DNA of 46,065 nucleotides, from assembly GCA_021153985.1 (NCBI GenBank), contig JAJKJM010000070.1:1-46065 (forward strand), written 5' to 3'. The first letter of the stretch is position 1; the number at the start of each line of letters is the position of its first letter. The notes under the pieces were generated by a model that was given only the letters and a program-made list of their open reading frames with translations, was not told where the DNA came from and ran no database searches. Below are positions 9,171-18,573 of the stretch, in pieces. Source of the DNA: Polaromonas sp. GTDB taxonomy: Bacteria > Pseudomonadota > Gammaproteobacteria > Burkholderiales > Burkholderiaceae_C. Position numbers and translations under genes: made by a program.

Positions 9171-9271
9171 GGTTTGTCCCTTTGGAGCTTGTTGTTCTGG
9201 AAAATGTGGGGCTATTTTAGGTGGGCGCGCCATGCCCCCGTGTCAGTCAAAGCCTCTGAACCTTTAGACCT

Positions 9272-10141
9272 CTAAACAACGTCCTGGCGTGCAGCGGACC
9301 AGACCTTCAGCGCCTGCACCGTTTCTTTCACGTCATGCACCCGCACGATACGGGCACCGCGGTCCACCGCCAGCAAGGCCGCCGCCACACTGGGCACCAT
9401 GCGGTCAGCCACATCGAGCTGGGCTACGGCCGCAAGCGAGGTGCCAGTCACGGCGGCCAACGAGGACTTGCGCGACCAGGCGGCCAGCAGCGGGTAGCCG
9501 GCGGCCAGAAACTCCCGTTGGCGGGCCAGCAGCGCGAAGTTTTGCGCCACGGTTTTACCGAAACCCACGCCTACGTCCAGCACTATGCGGGACTTGTCGA
9601 CACCCACCGCCTGCAGTCCGGCAGCAGCCGCTTTCAGGAAGGCCTGCACCTGCGGCACCACGTCACCCTCCATGGGCGCGACCTGCATGGTCTGAGGCTC
9701 GCGGTGCATGTGCATCAGGCAAACGCCGCAGCTGGGGTGGCTAGCCACGGCTTCGACAGCACCCGGCTTGCGCAGGGCCCAGATGTCGTTGATGATGTCG
9801 GCGCCCAGGTCCAGCACTGCCTGCATGACTTCCGGTTTGTAGGTGTCTATCGAAAGCGGCACGCCCAGCTTGACCGCATGGCGCACCACCGGCAGCACGC
9901 GCGCGAGTTCCTCTTCCAGCGGCACGGGCGGCGCGCCGGGGCGGCTGGACTCTCCGCCAACATCCAGCATGTCGGCGCCGTCACGCAGCAGCCTGTCGCA
10001 GTGCTTCAAGACGCTGGCGAAACTGCCGTCCTGGGTGAAGTACTTGCCGCCGTCCGAAAACGAATCCGGCGTGACATTCACGATGCCCATGACGCGGGGC
10101 TGCGACAGGTCAATTTGGAAGCGGGAGGTTTGCCAGATCAT
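9272..10141 (-). CDS. folP: Dihydropteroate synthase FolP
   Basis: Condenses p-aminobenzoate with dihydropterin pyrophosphate in folate synthesis; the target of sulfonamides. With the ATG at 10141 the product is 289 residues. Signatures are VMGIVNVTPDSFSDGG near the N-terminus, DVGGESSRPGA, SIDTYKPEVMQAVLDLGADIINDI, DVGVGFGKTVAQN and the terminal RVHDVKETVQALKVW. The upstream extension to 10357 has no family resemblance and would run through the ftsH terminator. It sits between ftsH and glmM as in many proteobacteria. Confidence 0.96.
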   Translation of the reverse strand: MIWQTSRFQIDLSQPRVMGIVNVTPDSFSDGGKYFTQDGSFASVLKHCDRLLRDGADMLDVGGESSRPGAPPVPLEEELARVLPVVRHAVKLGVPLSIDTYKPEVMQAVLDLGADIINDIWALRKPGAVEAVASHPSCGVCLMHMHREPQTMQVAPMEGDVVPQVQAFLKAAAAGLQAVGVDKSRIVLDVGVGFGKTVAQNFALLARQREFLAAGYPLLAAWSRKSSLAAVTGTSLAAVAQLDVADRMVPSVAAALLAVDRGARIVRVHDVKETVQALKVWSAARQDVV

Positions 10142-10162
10142 TAGCTGTCTTCGGAAATAAAA

Positions 10163-10183
10163 AACCGGGGACTGGCCCCGGTT
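10163..10183 (-). terminator. Rho-independent terminator downstream of ftsH
   Basis: A perfect 8-bp GC-rich stem (AACCGGGG / CCCCGGTT) with a 5-base loop. Read on the minus strand it is followed by a run of T (TTTTTTATTT). It lies 38 bp after the ftsH stop and 22 bp before the folP start, so folP-glmM are expected to depend on partial read-through or their own promoter. Confidence 0.85.
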
Positions 10184-10220
10184 ATATACGACTGACTGGC
10201 AGCCACTGCTTGTATGTTCC

Positions 10221-12143
10221 TCAGGCCACTGTCGGCGATGGATCAGTGCTGACAGCCGGTGTGCCGCCTGTAGGTCCGCCGCCACCGCCCACCGACGAAT
10301 TACGCGGTGTCCAGTCCTTGGGCGGGCGCGGCTCCTTGCCGGCCATGATGTCGTCAAGCTGGTCCATATCGATGGTCTCCCATTCGAGCAGGGCCTTGGC
10401 CATGGCGTGCATCTTGTCCTGGTTGTCTTCGATCAGCTTGCGCGCCAGGGCGTATTGCTGGTCGATGATGCGGCGCACTTCGGCGTCTACCTTTTGCAGG
10501 GTCGACTCGCTCATGTTGTTGGTTTTGGTGACCGAACGGCCCAGGAAGACTTCGCCCTCGTTTTCGGCATAGACCATGGGGCCCAAGGCTTCCGTCATGC
10601 CATAGCGGGTGACCATGTCTCGGGCCAACGCGGTGGCGCGCTCGAAGTCGTTGCTGGCGCCGGTCGTCATCTGGTTCATGAAGACTTCTTCGGCGATGCG
10701 GCCACCGAACAGCATGCTGATCTGGCTGAGCATGTATTCGCGGTCATAGCTATAGCGGTCTTGCGCCGGCAGGCTCATCGTCACGCCCAGTGCACGGCCG
10801 CGCGGGATGATGGTGACCTTGTGGACCGGGTCGCACTTGGGCAGCATCTTGCCGATCAGGGCGTGGCCGGACTCGTGATACGCCGTATTGCGGCGCTCTT
10901 CTTCGGGCATGACCATGCTCTTGCGCTCGGGGCCCATGAGGATCTTGTCCTTGGCCTTTTCGAAATCCTGCATCTCGACGGTACGCGCGTTGCGGCGTGC
11001 GGCCATCAGGGCGGCTTCATTGCAAAGATTGGCCAGATCGGCGCCGGACATGCCGGGCGTGCCGCGGGCGATCACGCCGGGGCTGACGTCCTGGCCGAGC
11101 GGCACCTTGCGCATGTGCACATTCAGGATCTGCTCACGGCCGCGGATGTCAGGCAGCGTGACGTAGACCTGGCGGTCAAAACGGCCGGGGCGCAGCAAAG
11201 CTGCGTCCAGGATGTCAGGGCGGTTGGTGGCAGCCACCACGATCACGCCGACATTGGTTTCAAAGCCGTCCATCTCGACCAGCATCTGGTTGAGGGTTTG
11301 TTCGCGCTCGTCATTGCCGCCGCCCAGGCCGGCACCGCGCTGGCGGCCGACCGCGTCGATTTCATCGATGAAGATGATGCAGGGCGCGTTCTTCTTGGCG
11401 TTGTCGAACATGTCACGCACACGTGATGCGCCCACACCGACAAACATTTCGACAAAGTCGGAGCCGGAAATCGAGAAGAAAGGTACTTTGGCTTCGCCCG
11501 CAATGCTCTTGGCCAGCAGGGTTTTACCGGTGCCCGGGGGACCTACGAGCAGCAGGCCGCGCGGAATGCGCCCGCCCAGTTTCTGGAATTTCTGCGGGTC
11601 TTTCAGGAAGTCGACCACTTCCTTGACTTCTTCCTTGGCTTCATCGCAACCGGCGACGTCGGCAAAGGTAACCGGGTTGGTGGACTCGTCGAGCAAGCGC
11701 GCCTTGGACTTGCCGAAGCTGAAGGCTCCGCCCTTGCCGCCGCCCTGCATCTGGCGCATGAAATAAATCCACACGCCGATCAGCAGCAGCATGGGGCCCC
11801 AGCTGATCAGCAGGGAGGTGAGCAATGAGGTTTCTTCGCGGGGCTTGACGTCGAACTTGACGTCGTTGGCGATCAGGTCGCCGACCAGGCCGCGGTCGAG
11901 GTAGGTGGCGGTAGTGCGGACTTTCCGGTCATCGACAGTGGTAGCCGAGATTTCGGTGCCGCCCTGGCCTTCGGCGATGGTCGCCTGCTTGATGCGCTTG
12001 CCGCGCACCTCTTCGAGGAATTCGGAGTAACCCAGGTAGTTGGAACCGGCGCCACCACGTGTATCAAATTGCTTGAAGACGGTGAACAGCACCATGGCGA
12101 TAACCAGCCAGATTGCAATTTTGGAAAACCACTGATTGTTCAA
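10221..12143 (-). CDS. ftsH: ATP-dependent membrane zinc metalloprotease FtsH
   Basis: Membrane-bound AAA+ protease that degrades misfolded membrane proteins and regulators such as LpxC. The 640-residue protein has two N-terminal membrane segments (about 8-24 and 108-128) around a periplasmic domain, Walker A GPPGTGKT (201-208), Walker [10 protein letters not shown] (255-263), the second-region-of-homology arginines (RPGRFDR) and the zinc motif HESGH (423-427). The start is a TTG (LNNQWFSK) preceded by GGAG, matching the N-terminus known from related proteins. The C-terminus is a Gly/Pro/Thr-rich tail. Its own terminator follows. Confidence 0.98.
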   Translation of the reverse strand: MNNQWFSKIAIWLVIAMVLFTVFKQFDTRGGAGSNYLGYSEFLEEVRGKRIKQATIAEGQGGTEISATTVDDRKVRTTATYLDRGLVGDLIANDVKFDVKPREETSLLTSLLISWGPMLLLIGVWIYFMRQMQGGGKGGAFSFGKSKARLLDESTNPVTFADVAGCDEAKEEVKEVVDFLKDPQKFQKLGGRIPRGLLLVGPPGTGKTLLAKSIAGEAKVPFFSISGSDFVEMFVGVGASRVRDMFDNAKKNAPCIIFIDEIDAVGRQRGAGLGGGNDEREQTLNQMLVEMDGFETNVGVIVVAATNRPDILDAALLRPGRFDRQVYVTLPDIRGREQILNVHMRKVPLGQDVSPGVIARGTPGMSGADLANLCNEAALMAARRNARTVEMQDFEKAKDKILMGPERKSMVMPEEERRNTAYHESGHALIGKMLPKCDPVHKVTIIPRGRALGVTMSLPAQDRYSYDREYMLSQISMLFGGRIAEEVFMNQMTTGASNDFERATALARDMVTRYGMTEALGPMVYAENEGEVFLGRSVTKTNNMSESTLQKVDAEVRRIIDQQYALARKLIEDNQDKMHAMAKALLEWETIDMDQLDDIMAGKEPRPPKDWTPRNSSVGGGGGPTGGTPAVSTDPSPTVA

Positions 12144-12283
12144 GGACTACTCCGGTATAAGAACAAAAGTCACATGCGCCTGATTTTAGGCGTTTCAAGG
12201 GCAAAAACCGCGTATTGAGGCTCCGGCCCTTGGTTTGAAGCGGGTTTAGGTGATATTTGCCGCTCTGATGTCTCAGGATGCAC

Positions 12284-13054
12284 TCATTGTGGCTCTTCTA
12301 CGCGCTTTTTCAGCCCTCGCCCGATCAGAAAGGTTTCTGATGAGCCCGGCCGCGACGCCTTGGGCTTAAGGGGTTTCACCACCTTGAAGGTATCCCGGAA
12401 CAGCTTGACCAGCTGGTCATAGCCACTGCCGTGGAACAGCTTCACCACCAGCGTGCCGTCCGGCTTCATGCGGTTCTGGGCAAATTCCACCGCCAGCTCG
12501 ATCAGGTGGGCAATACGCGCCGCATCGGCCGACTCAATACCTGACAAGTTGGGCGCCATGTCGGAGATGACAAGGTCCACCCGGATCTGCCCTTCAGGCG
12601 TGGCCAGGGCCGCTTCAAGCTGCTGCAGCACCTCGGCTTCGCGGAAGTCGCCCTGGATAAAGGTCACGCCCTCAATCGGCTCCATCGGCAGCAAATCGAG
12701 CCCGATGATGCGGCCATTCAGCGTGCCCGCCGCCGCGCCTGTGGGCGATAGCCGGCGCCGCACATACTGGCTCCAGGCGCCCGGCGTGCTGCCCAGGTCG
12801 ACCACGCAATCGCCCGGTTTGACCAGGCCAAAGGTTTCGTCGATTTCCTTGAGTTTGTAGGCGGCGCGGGCCCGGTAGCCCTCTTTCTGGGCGAGCTTCA
12901 CGTAGGGATCGTTGATGTGGTCGTGCAGCCACGCTTTGTTGACCTTTTTCCCCTTGCCGCCAGCCTTTGCGGCGGCTTTCCCGGCCGCTTTGGCTGCGGC
13001 TTTGGCGTCGGTCTGGACGCCGGGCTTGAAATCGGTCTTGGCATTTACTTTCAT
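12284..13054 (-). CDS. rlmE: 23S rRNA 2'-O-methyltransferase RlmE (FtsJ/RrmJ)
   Basis: Methylates the 2'-O of U2552 in the 23S A-loop, using SAM. The 256-residue product has the catalytic K-D-K-E set: Lys in [12 protein letters not shown], Asp in LVISDMAPN, Lys in LVVKLFHG and Glu in SSETFLIG; the SAM loop is [13 protein letters not shown]. An Ala/Lys-rich N-terminal extension of about 45 residues precedes the family start. The ATG at 13054 is chosen because the open frame upstream to 13630 is antisense to yhbY. It is divergent from yhbY and 140 bp upstream of ftsH. Confidence 0.95.
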   Translation of the reverse strand: MKVNAKTDFKPGVQTDAKAAAKAAGKAAAKAGGKGKKVNKAWLHDHINDPYVKLAQKEGYRARAAYKLKEIDETFGLVKPGDCVVDLGSTPGAWSQYVRRRLSPTGAAAGTLNGRIIGLDLLPMEPIEGVTFIQGDFREAEVLQQLEAALATPEGQIRVDLVISDMAPNLSGIESADAARIAHLIELAVEFAQNRMKPDGTLVVKLFHGSGYDQLVKLFRDTFKVVKPLKPKASRPGSSETFLIGRGLKKRVEEPQ

Positions 13055-13096
13055 GGGGCCTATTGTCCTCTTCCGGACTCGCCCGATAATTGGGGC
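13055..13096. promoter_or_regulatory. Compact divergent control region between rlmE and yhbY
   Basis: Only 42 bp separate the two start codons, and both genes act on the ribosome or its RNA. Promoter elements for both directions would have to overlap here or lie inside the opposing genes. No confident -35/-10 pair was recognised. Confidence 0.4.
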
Positions 13097-13573
13097 ATGG
13101 CTCAAATACAACTTACCCCCGCCCAGCGCAAGGATCACCGCGCCGATGCCCACCACCTCAACGCCGTGGTGATGATCGGCTCCGACGGCCTCACCGCTGC
13201 CGTCAAGAAAGAAACCGACGCGGCGCTCAACGCCCACGGGCTGATCAAGGTGCGGGTGCAATCCGACGACCGCGCCGGCCGTGAGGAGATCTTCCAGGCC
13301 CTGGCCGACGAACTCAATGCCGCGCCCATCCAGCACATCGGCAAGCTGCTGGTGCTGTGGCGGCCCATGCCGCCCAAGGAAAAAAAGGTCAACGAAGACC
13401 GCATGCCCGGCCCTCGCGACGTCAAGGTTTTGAAGAACAGTTCCCGCTATGGCCAGCGCCCCGAGGTGAAAACCCTGCGCGTGCTGGGCAACCAGCGCCT
13501 CACGCCCGGCGGCACCGTCAAGCGCGCCAAAAAGCCGCAACTGAAAAGCGCCAAGAAAAGCGCACAAGGCTGA
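13097..13573 (+). CDS. yhbY: YhbY family RNA-binding (CRM-domain) protein
   Basis: A small CRM-domain protein associated with pre-50S ribosomal particles. The domain occupies roughly residues 1-100: [78 protein letters not shown]. The 158-residue product is longer than the usual roughly 100 residues because of a basic C-terminal tail ending [17 protein letters not shown], which may add RNA binding. Start ATG at 13097; the open frame further upstream is antisense to rlmE. Divergent placement next to rlmE is conserved in proteobacteria. Confidence 0.93.
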   Translation: MAQIQLTPAQRKDHRADAHHLNAVVMIGSDGLTAAVKKETDAALNAHGLIKVRVQSDDRAGREEIFQALADELNAAPIQHIGKLLVLWRPMPPKEKKVNEDRMPGPRDVKVLKNSSRYGQRPEVKTLRVLGNQRLTPGGTVKRAKKPQLKSAKKSAQG

Positions 13574-13690
13574 TGCGCCCTGCCCTGCGGCCCGCAAAAA
13601 GGCCGGGGGCAATCGCTTCGATAGCGACATTCTTCTGGCCGCACGGCCGCCAGGCCTTAGATTCGAGACTTTCGCCCACAGCTACACGTC

Positions 13691-15751
13691 ATGACCAATC
13701 CCCTTCTCGATTTTTCCGACCTCCCGCTGTTTGACCGCATTCAGCCCGAACACGTGGCCCCTGCCCTTGACGAATTGCTGGCCAAGGCCGAAACGGCGCT
13801 GGAAGAAGTCACGGCGGCGGACTTTCCGGCCACTTGGGCCGGCATCGCCCGGGTGCTGGACGTTGCCACCGAAAACCTGGGCCGCGCGTGGGGCGCCGTG
13901 AGCCACCTCAACAGCGTGGCCGATACGCCCGAACTGCGCGCCGCCTACAACGCCGCCCTGCCGCGCGTAACCGAGTTCTGGACGCGCCTGGGCGCCGACG
14001 AGCGCCTCTATGCCAAATACAAGGCCATCGACGTCAGCACGCTGAACGCCGAGCAGCGCCAGGCCCACAAGAATGCGATCCGCAACTTTGTGCTCTCAGG
14101 CGCCGAACTGCAGGGCGCCGACCGCGACCGCTTCGCGAAAATCCAGGAGCGCCAGGCCGAACTGAGCCAGAAATTCAGTGAAAACGCGCTCGACGCGACC
14201 GACGCTTTTGCCTATTACGCCACCGAAGCAGAAATCGCCGGCATCCCGGCCGATGTGCTGCAGACCGCCCGTGCGCAGGCCGAAGCCGAAGGCAAAACCG
14301 GCTACCGCCTCAGCCTGAAGATGCCCAGCTACCTGCCCGTCATGCAGTTTGCCGTCAGCAGCAAACTGCGTGAGACCCTGTACAAGGCCTACACCACCCG
14401 CGCCAGCGACCAGGCCGCGCCCGAGTTCAGCAAGTTCGACAACAGCGCGATCATGCAAGAGATCCTCGCGCTGCGGCTTGAGGAAGCCAAGCTGCTGGGC
14501 TACAACAATTTCGGTGAAGTGTCAGTCGTGGCCAAAATGGCCAAGTCACCCGAAGAAGTGGTGGCATTCCTGCGTGACCTTGCCCGCCGCGCCCGCCCCT
14601 ATGCCGAAAAAGACGTCGCCGACCTACGCGCCTTTGCCACCAGCCAGCTCGGCCTGCCAGATCCCAACCCCTGGGACTACGCCTACATCGGTGAAAAGCT
14701 CAAGGAAGCGCGCTATGCCTTCAGCGAGCAGGAAGTCAAACAGTACTTCACCGCCCCCAAGGTGCTGGCCGGCCTTTTCAAGATTGTCGAGACCCTGTTC
14801 GAGGTCGCCATCCGCAAGGACTCGGCCCCGGTGTGGAAGCCCGGCGTGGAGTTCTACCGCATTGAGCGCAATGGGCAACTGGTCGGCCAGTTCTACCTCG
14901 ACCAGCCGGCCCGCACCGGCAAACGCGGCGGCGCCTGGATGGACGACGTGCGCGCCCGCTGGCTGCGCCCCGACACCGGCAAGCTGCAAACCCCGGTGGC
15001 GCACCTGGTCTGCAACTTCGCCGACGGCGTGGGCGGCAAACCTGCGCTGCTCACCCACGACGACGTGACCACGCTGTTCCACGAGTTTGGCCACGGCCTG
15101 CACCACATGCTCACGCAGGTCAACGAACGCGATGTCTCCGGCATCAGCGGCGTCGAGTGGGACGCGGTCGAGCTGCCCAGCCAGTTCATGGAAAACTTCT
15201 GCTGGGAGTGGGACGTGCTCAAGCACATGACGGCGCACGTCGACACTGGCGCGCCGCTGCCCCGCGCACTGTTCGACAAAATGCTGGCCGCCAAGAACTT
15301 CCAGAGCGGCATGCAGACGCTGCGCCAGGTCGAGTTCTCACTGTTCGACATGCTGCTGCACACCTCGCACAACCCCGCCGACGACCTGATGGGCCTGCTG
15401 AGCGACGTGCGCAAGGAAGTTGCCGTGATCCCCACACCGGCCTACAGCCGCACGGCGCATACATTCAGTCACATTTTTTCGGGCGGATACGCCGCCGGCT
15501 ACTACAGCTACAAGTGGGCGGAAGTCCTGTCGGCCGACGCTTACGCGGCCTTCGAAGAAACGGCGGCAGCGTCGCCTTCGGCTTCAGCAGACGATGCCGG
15601 CAAGACGACCGTCACGGTGGAAACCGGCCGAAAGTACCGGCAAGCCATTCTGGAAGCCGGCGGAAGCCGGCCGGCGATGGAGTCGTTCAAGGCCTTTCGA
15701 GGCCGGGAACCCTCGATTGATGCCTTGTTGCGTCATCAGGGAATGGCTTGA
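13691..15751 (+). CDS. prlC: Oligopeptidase A (M3 family zinc metallopeptidase)
   Basis: A 686-residue cytosolic oligopeptidase that degrades peptides, including cleaved signal peptides. The zinc motif is HEFGHGLHH (from residue 464), with the downstream glutamate region ELPSQFMENFCWEWDVL. The N-terminus NPLLDFSDLPLFDRIQPEHVAPALDELL and the C-terminal FSHIFSGGYAAGYYSYKWAEVLSADAYAAFEE are characteristic of the PrlC/OpdA group. Length matches the family. It appears to be monocistronic; the gap to the next gene holds an AT-rich heptamer repeat. Confidence 0.96.
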   Translation: MTNPLLDFSDLPLFDRIQPEHVAPALDELLAKAETALEEVTAADFPATWAGIARVLDVATENLGRAWGAVSHLNSVADTPELRAAYNAALPRVTEFWTRLGADERLYAKYKAIDVSTLNAEQRQAHKNAIRNFVLSGAELQGADRDRFAKIQERQAELSQKFSENALDATDAFAYYATEAEIAGIPADVLQTARAQAEAEGKTGYRLSLKMPSYLPVMQFAVSSKLRETLYKAYTTRASDQAAPEFSKFDNSAIMQEILALRLEEAKLLGYNNFGEVSVVAKMAKSPEEVVAFLRDLARRARPYAEKDVADLRAFATSQLGLPDPNPWDYAYIGEKLKEARYAFSEQEVKQYFTAPKVLAGLFKIVETLFEVAIRKDSAPVWKPGVEFYRIERNGQLVGQFYLDQPARTGKRGGAWMDDVRARWLRPDTGKLQTPVAHLVCNFADGVGGKPALLTHDDVTTLFHEFGHGLHHMLTQVNERDVSGISGVEWDAVELPSQFMENFCWEWDVLKHMTAHVDTGAPLPRALFDKMLAAKNFQSGMQTLRQVEFSLFDMLLHTSHNPADDLMGLLSDVRKEVAVIPTPAYSRTAHTFSHIFSGGYAAGYYSYKWAEVLSADAYAAFEETAAASPSASADDAGKTTVTVETGRKYRQAILEAGGSRPAMESFKAFRGREPSIDALLRHQGMA

Positions 15752-15800
15752 GAGCGTTAAAACGCGATCAGAGTGATTAGACTTCCAACCTTGCCGTTGA

Positions 15801-15849
15801 AATTTGTAGTTCGTAATTTGTAATTTGTAATTTGTCATTTGTCATTTAT
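15801..15849. repeat. AT-rich short tandem repeat (roughly 7-bp units)
   Basis: Seven-base units of the type GTAATTT / GTCATTT are repeated about six times with small changes between the oligopeptidase and the DUF4124 gene. The low GC stands out sharply from the surroundings. It could act as an UP-like or bent promoter element for the gene starting at 15885, or be simple slippage DNA. Confidence 0.6.
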
Positions 15850-15884
15850 CCCTGCAACCCGTACCTGAGACCGACTGGAACACC

Positions 15885-16553
15885 ATGACATCCAATGCCG
15901 TGACATCTGTGGCCCCCAAAGCCCTGTTGGCCCTGACTCTTCTTGCAGCCAGCTTTTATTCCCCCCTCTCGCAAGCCCAACAGGTGTACCGCATCGTCGG
16001 GCCTGACGGCAAGGTCACGTTTTCCGACCAGCCGCCGCCAGCGGCCAGTAACGCCAAGGTCAATGCCGCGACGCCCGGCGGTGGGGGCGCTGCAGCATCA
16101 GCCGGGCTGCCTTTTGAGCTCCGGCAGGTCGCCGCCAAGTACCCGGTCACGCTGTACACAGGTAATAACTGCGGTCCTTGCGGCGCCGCACGCAATCTGC
16201 TCACCAGTCGCGGCATTCCCTTTTCCGAGAGAACCATCACCACCAACGACGACATCCAGGCGCTCCAGCGTTTGAGCGGCGACGCCTCGGTGCCATTCGC
16301 CACGGTTGGCAGCCAGCAGCTCAAGGGCTTTTCAGACTCAGAGTGGACCCAGTTCCTGAACGCCGCCGGTTATCCCGCAACCTCGGTTTTGCCTGCGAGC
16401 TATCGCGCCCCTGCACCCACTCCGCTGGTCGCTGTCAACGCCCCTCCTGCAGCAGCAGGCGGCAATGGGGCCGGCCCGGCGGCACGCCCCAGCGTGCCCG
16501 CGCCGCCACCGATTGAAGCCCCCGTCAGCAATCCGTCGGGGATCAAGTTTTAA
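15885..16553 (+). CDS. Exported DUF4124 / glutaredoxin-like protein
   Basis: A 222-residue protein with a hydrophobic N-terminal signal (ALLALTLLAASFYSPLSQAQ, about 13-32), a DUF4124 segment (VYRIVGPDGKVTFSDQPPP, about 34-52), a Gly/Ala linker, and a glutaredoxin-type domain with the CGPC redox motif (Cys96, Cys99) followed by LLTSRGIPFSERTI and VPFATVGSQQLKGF. The last roughly 60 residues are Pro/Ala-rich. It is probably periplasmic and may take part in thiol-disulfide chemistry, but the partner is unknown. It stands alone, convergent with rpiA across a shared terminator. Confidence 0.8.
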   Translation: MTSNAVTSVAPKALLALTLLAASFYSPLSQAQQVYRIVGPDGKVTFSDQPPPAASNAKVNAATPGGGGAAASAGLPFELRQVAAKYPVTLYTGNNCGPCGAARNLLTSRGIPFSERTITTNDDIQALQRLSGDASVPFATVGSQQLKGFSDSEWTQFLNAAGYPATSVLPASYRAPAPTPLVAVNAPPAAAGGNGAGPAARPSVPAPPPIEAPVSNPSGIKF

Positions 16554-16597
16554 GCGTTCAGCCGTCTTCTTTCTCCTTCTGTCTTCTGACATACAAA

Positions 16598-16621
16598 AAC
16601 GCCGGGTACAAGCCCGGCGTT
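16598..16621. terminator. Bidirectional rho-independent terminator
   Basis: A perfect 9-bp stem AACGCCGGG / CCCGGCGTT with a 6-base loop, flanked by an A-run on the left and a T-run on the right. It can stop transcripts from the DUF4124 gene (plus strand) and from rpiA (minus strand), which converge here. Confidence 0.85.
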
Positions 16622-16661
16622 TTGCATTGGCAGCCCGAAAACCGGGCGTGCGGAAAAGGGC

Positions 16662-17345
16662 TTAAAACACCAGCGTCTTCACGCCGCCCGGCGCGCCCAG
16701 CAGGCACACATGGGCTTTCTGGAAGGCAAACACCCCCACTGTCACCACGCCCGGCCACTGGCTCACTTGTGACTCGAAGGCCAATGGGTCGGCGATTTTC
16801 AGGCCCGTCACGTCCAGGATGTACTGGCCGTTGTCTGTCACCAGCGGCTTGCCGTCTTTCAGGCGCAGCGCCGCTTTGCCGCCCAATTCCGCAAACTGCC
16901 GCGCAATGCGTTTGGCCGCCATCGGAATCACCTCGACCGGCAGCGGGAAGTTGCCCAGCACCGGCACCAGCTTGGACTCGTCGGCGATGCAGACAAACTT
17001 GCGGGACTGGGCCGCGACGATTTTCTCGCGCGTGAGCGCCGCGCCGCCGCCCTTGACCATGTAGCCCGCGTTGTCGATCTCGTCGGCGCCGTCGATGTAG
17101 ACCGCCAGTTCGTCCACCTCGGTGGCGTCAAACACCTTGATGCCCAGCGCCTGCAGGCGTTCGGTCGAGGCGACCGAGCTGGACACCGCGCCGGCGATCT
17201 TGTCCTTCATGGTGGCCAGCGCGTCGATGAATTTGTTGACGGTTGAGCCGGTGCCGACGCCGACAATGCTGCCGGCTTCGACATACTGCAGGGCCGCCTG
17301 GCCGACCAGGGTTTTGAGTTCGTCTTGGGTCATGGCTTGGGTCAT
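16662..17345 (-). CDS. rpiA: Ribose-5-phosphate isomerase A
   Basis: Interconverts ribose-5-phosphate and ribulose-5-phosphate in the pentose phosphate pathway. Signatures: [16 protein letters not shown] (phosphate loop), [35 protein letters not shown] and CIADESKLV. From the ATG at 17345 the product is 227 residues; a start four codons later (17333) is equally possible, as neither has a clear Shine-Dalgarno. The further open frame upstream is a translated tandem repeat, not protein. It is divergent from pyrD. Confidence 0.95.
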   Translation of the reverse strand: MTQAMTQDELKTLVGQAALQYVEAGSIVGVGTGSTVNKFIDALATMKDKIAGAVSSSVASTERLQALGIKVFDATEVDELAVYIDGADEIDNAGYMVKGGGAALTREKIVAAQSRKFVCIADESKLVPVLGNFPLPVEVIPMAAKRIARQFAELGGKAALRLKDGKPLVTDNGQYILDVTGLKIADPLAFESQVSQWPGVVTVGVFAFQKAHVCLLGAPGGVKTLVF

Positions 17346-17371
17346 GGTGTGTTGGGGATGAGTCGGGATGA

Positions 17372-17407
17372 ATCGGGAGGATGATCGGGAGGATGATCGG
17401 GAGGATG
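17372..17407. repeat. 12-bp tandem repeat in the rpiA-pyrD divergent region
   Basis: Three perfect copies of ATCGGGAGGATG, with degenerate partial copies on either side (GAGTCGGGATGA before and AAACGGG after). It lies between the rpiA start and the pyrD start, so a copy-number change would alter spacing in the rpiA leader or promoter. Confidence 0.8.
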
Positions 17408-17470
17408 AAACGGGTTTGCGACAATAAGGGCTCTTACGCCCATCAATAGCCACTTGCACTGAATTATCCA

Positions 17471-18529
17471 ATGTCCCTGCTTCCCTACGCCCTGGCCCGT
17501 CCGTTTTTATTCGGGCTTGACCCTGAAACCGCCCACGAGTTGACGATGGCTTCGCTGGCGCGCACCCAGGGCACGCCGCTGTCGCTGGCGTATTTGTCCA
17601 GCCGCGTGAGCGACCCGATCGAGCTGGCAGGCCTGAAGTTTCCCAACCGTGTGGGCCTGGCCGCCGGGCTCGACAAAAACGCCCGCTGCATTGACGGCCT
17701 GGCCGCCATGGGCTTCGGGTTTGTCGAAGTCGGCACTGTCACGCCGAAAGGCCAGCCGGGCAACCCCAAGCCGCGCATGTTCCGCCTGACAGAGGCCAAC
17801 GCGCTGATCAACCGCCTGGGCTTTAACAACGAAGGGCTGGACGCTTTTCTGGCGAACGTGCAGAAATCCAGCGTGCGCAAGCAAGCCGCGCAAGGCAAGG
17901 GCCAGCTGCTGCTGGGCCTGAACATCGGCAAGAACGCCGCCACACCGATTGAAAACGCGGTCGACGATTACCTGATCTGCCTGGACGGCGTCTACCCGCA
18001 TGCCGACTACGTGACCGTCAACATCTCCAGCCCCAACACCAAAAACCTGCGTGCGCTGCAAAGCGACGAAGCGCTTGACGCCTTGCTCGGCCGCATCGCC
18101 GAACGCCGCGAAACCCTGGCGGCGCAGCACGGCAAGCGCGTGCCCATCTTCGTGAAAATTGCGCCCGACCTCGACGAAGCCCAGGTCGACGTGATCGCCG
18201 CGACGCTTAAACGACACGCCATGGACGGCGTGGTCGCCACCAACACCACGCTCAACCGCGACGCCGTCAAAGGCATGCGCCACGCGGAAGAAACCGGCGG
18301 CCTGAGCGGCGCGCCCGTGCTGGAGGCCAGCAACCGCGTCATCGGCCAGCTGCGCGCCGCGCTGGGCAAAGGCTTTCCCATCATCGGCGTGGGTGGCATC
18401 CTGAGCGGCGCCGACGCCGTGTCCAAGATCAAGGCTGGCGCCGACGTGGTGCAGATCTACACAGGGCTGATTTACAAAGGCCCCGAGCTCGTCACCAGCG
18501 CCGCGATTGCGATCAAAAAGAGCCGCTAG
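17471..18529 (+). CDS. pyrD: Dihydroorotate dehydrogenase (quinone), class 2
   Basis: Oxidises dihydroorotate to orotate in pyrimidine synthesis, passing electrons to quinone; a peripheral inner-membrane flavoprotein. The 352-residue protein has the class 2 N-terminal helix region ([23 protein letters not shown]), [45 protein letters not shown], the serine-bearing loop [24 protein letters not shown] and [30 protein letters not shown]. Length matches the family. Its stop codon overlaps the edge of an intergenic repeat. Confidence 0.97.
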   Translation: MSLLPYALARPFLFGLDPETAHELTMASLARTQGTPLSLAYLSSRVSDPIELAGLKFPNRVGLAAGLDKNARCIDGLAAMGFGFVEVGTVTPKGQPGNPKPRMFRLTEANALINRLGFNNEGLDAFLANVQKSSVRKQAAQGKGQLLLGLNIGKNAATPIENAVDDYLICLDGVYPHADYVTVNISSPNTKNLRALQSDEALDALLGRIAERRETLAAQHGKRVPIFVKIAPDLDEAQVDVIAATLKRHAMDGVVATNTTLNRDAVKGMRHAEETGGLSGAPVLEASNRVIGQLRAALGKGFPIIGVGGILSGADAVSKIKAGADVVQIYTGLIYKGPELVTSAAIAIKKSR

Positions 18530-18570
18530 CCTAATACGCACCTTGGCGGGTAGCTATTGAATTAATAGCA
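18527..18570 (-). repeat. Dispersed intergenic repeat, copy B
   Basis: Read on the minus strand: TGCTATTAATTCAATAGCTA, then a variable middle, then TTAGGCTAG. It begins at the pyrD stop codon and ends just before the xthA stop, filling the whole convergent gap. The core TGCTAT-(AT-rich)-ATAGCT is nearly palindromic, so it could form a hairpin at the ends of both transcripts. Confidence 0.65.
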
Positions 18571-18573
18571 ACG

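Noticed and set aside
10407-11426. 339-codon plus-strand frame inside ftsH
   Set aside because: Shadow of ftsH; composition (His/Val/Gln-rich) is typical of antisense of GC-rich genes.
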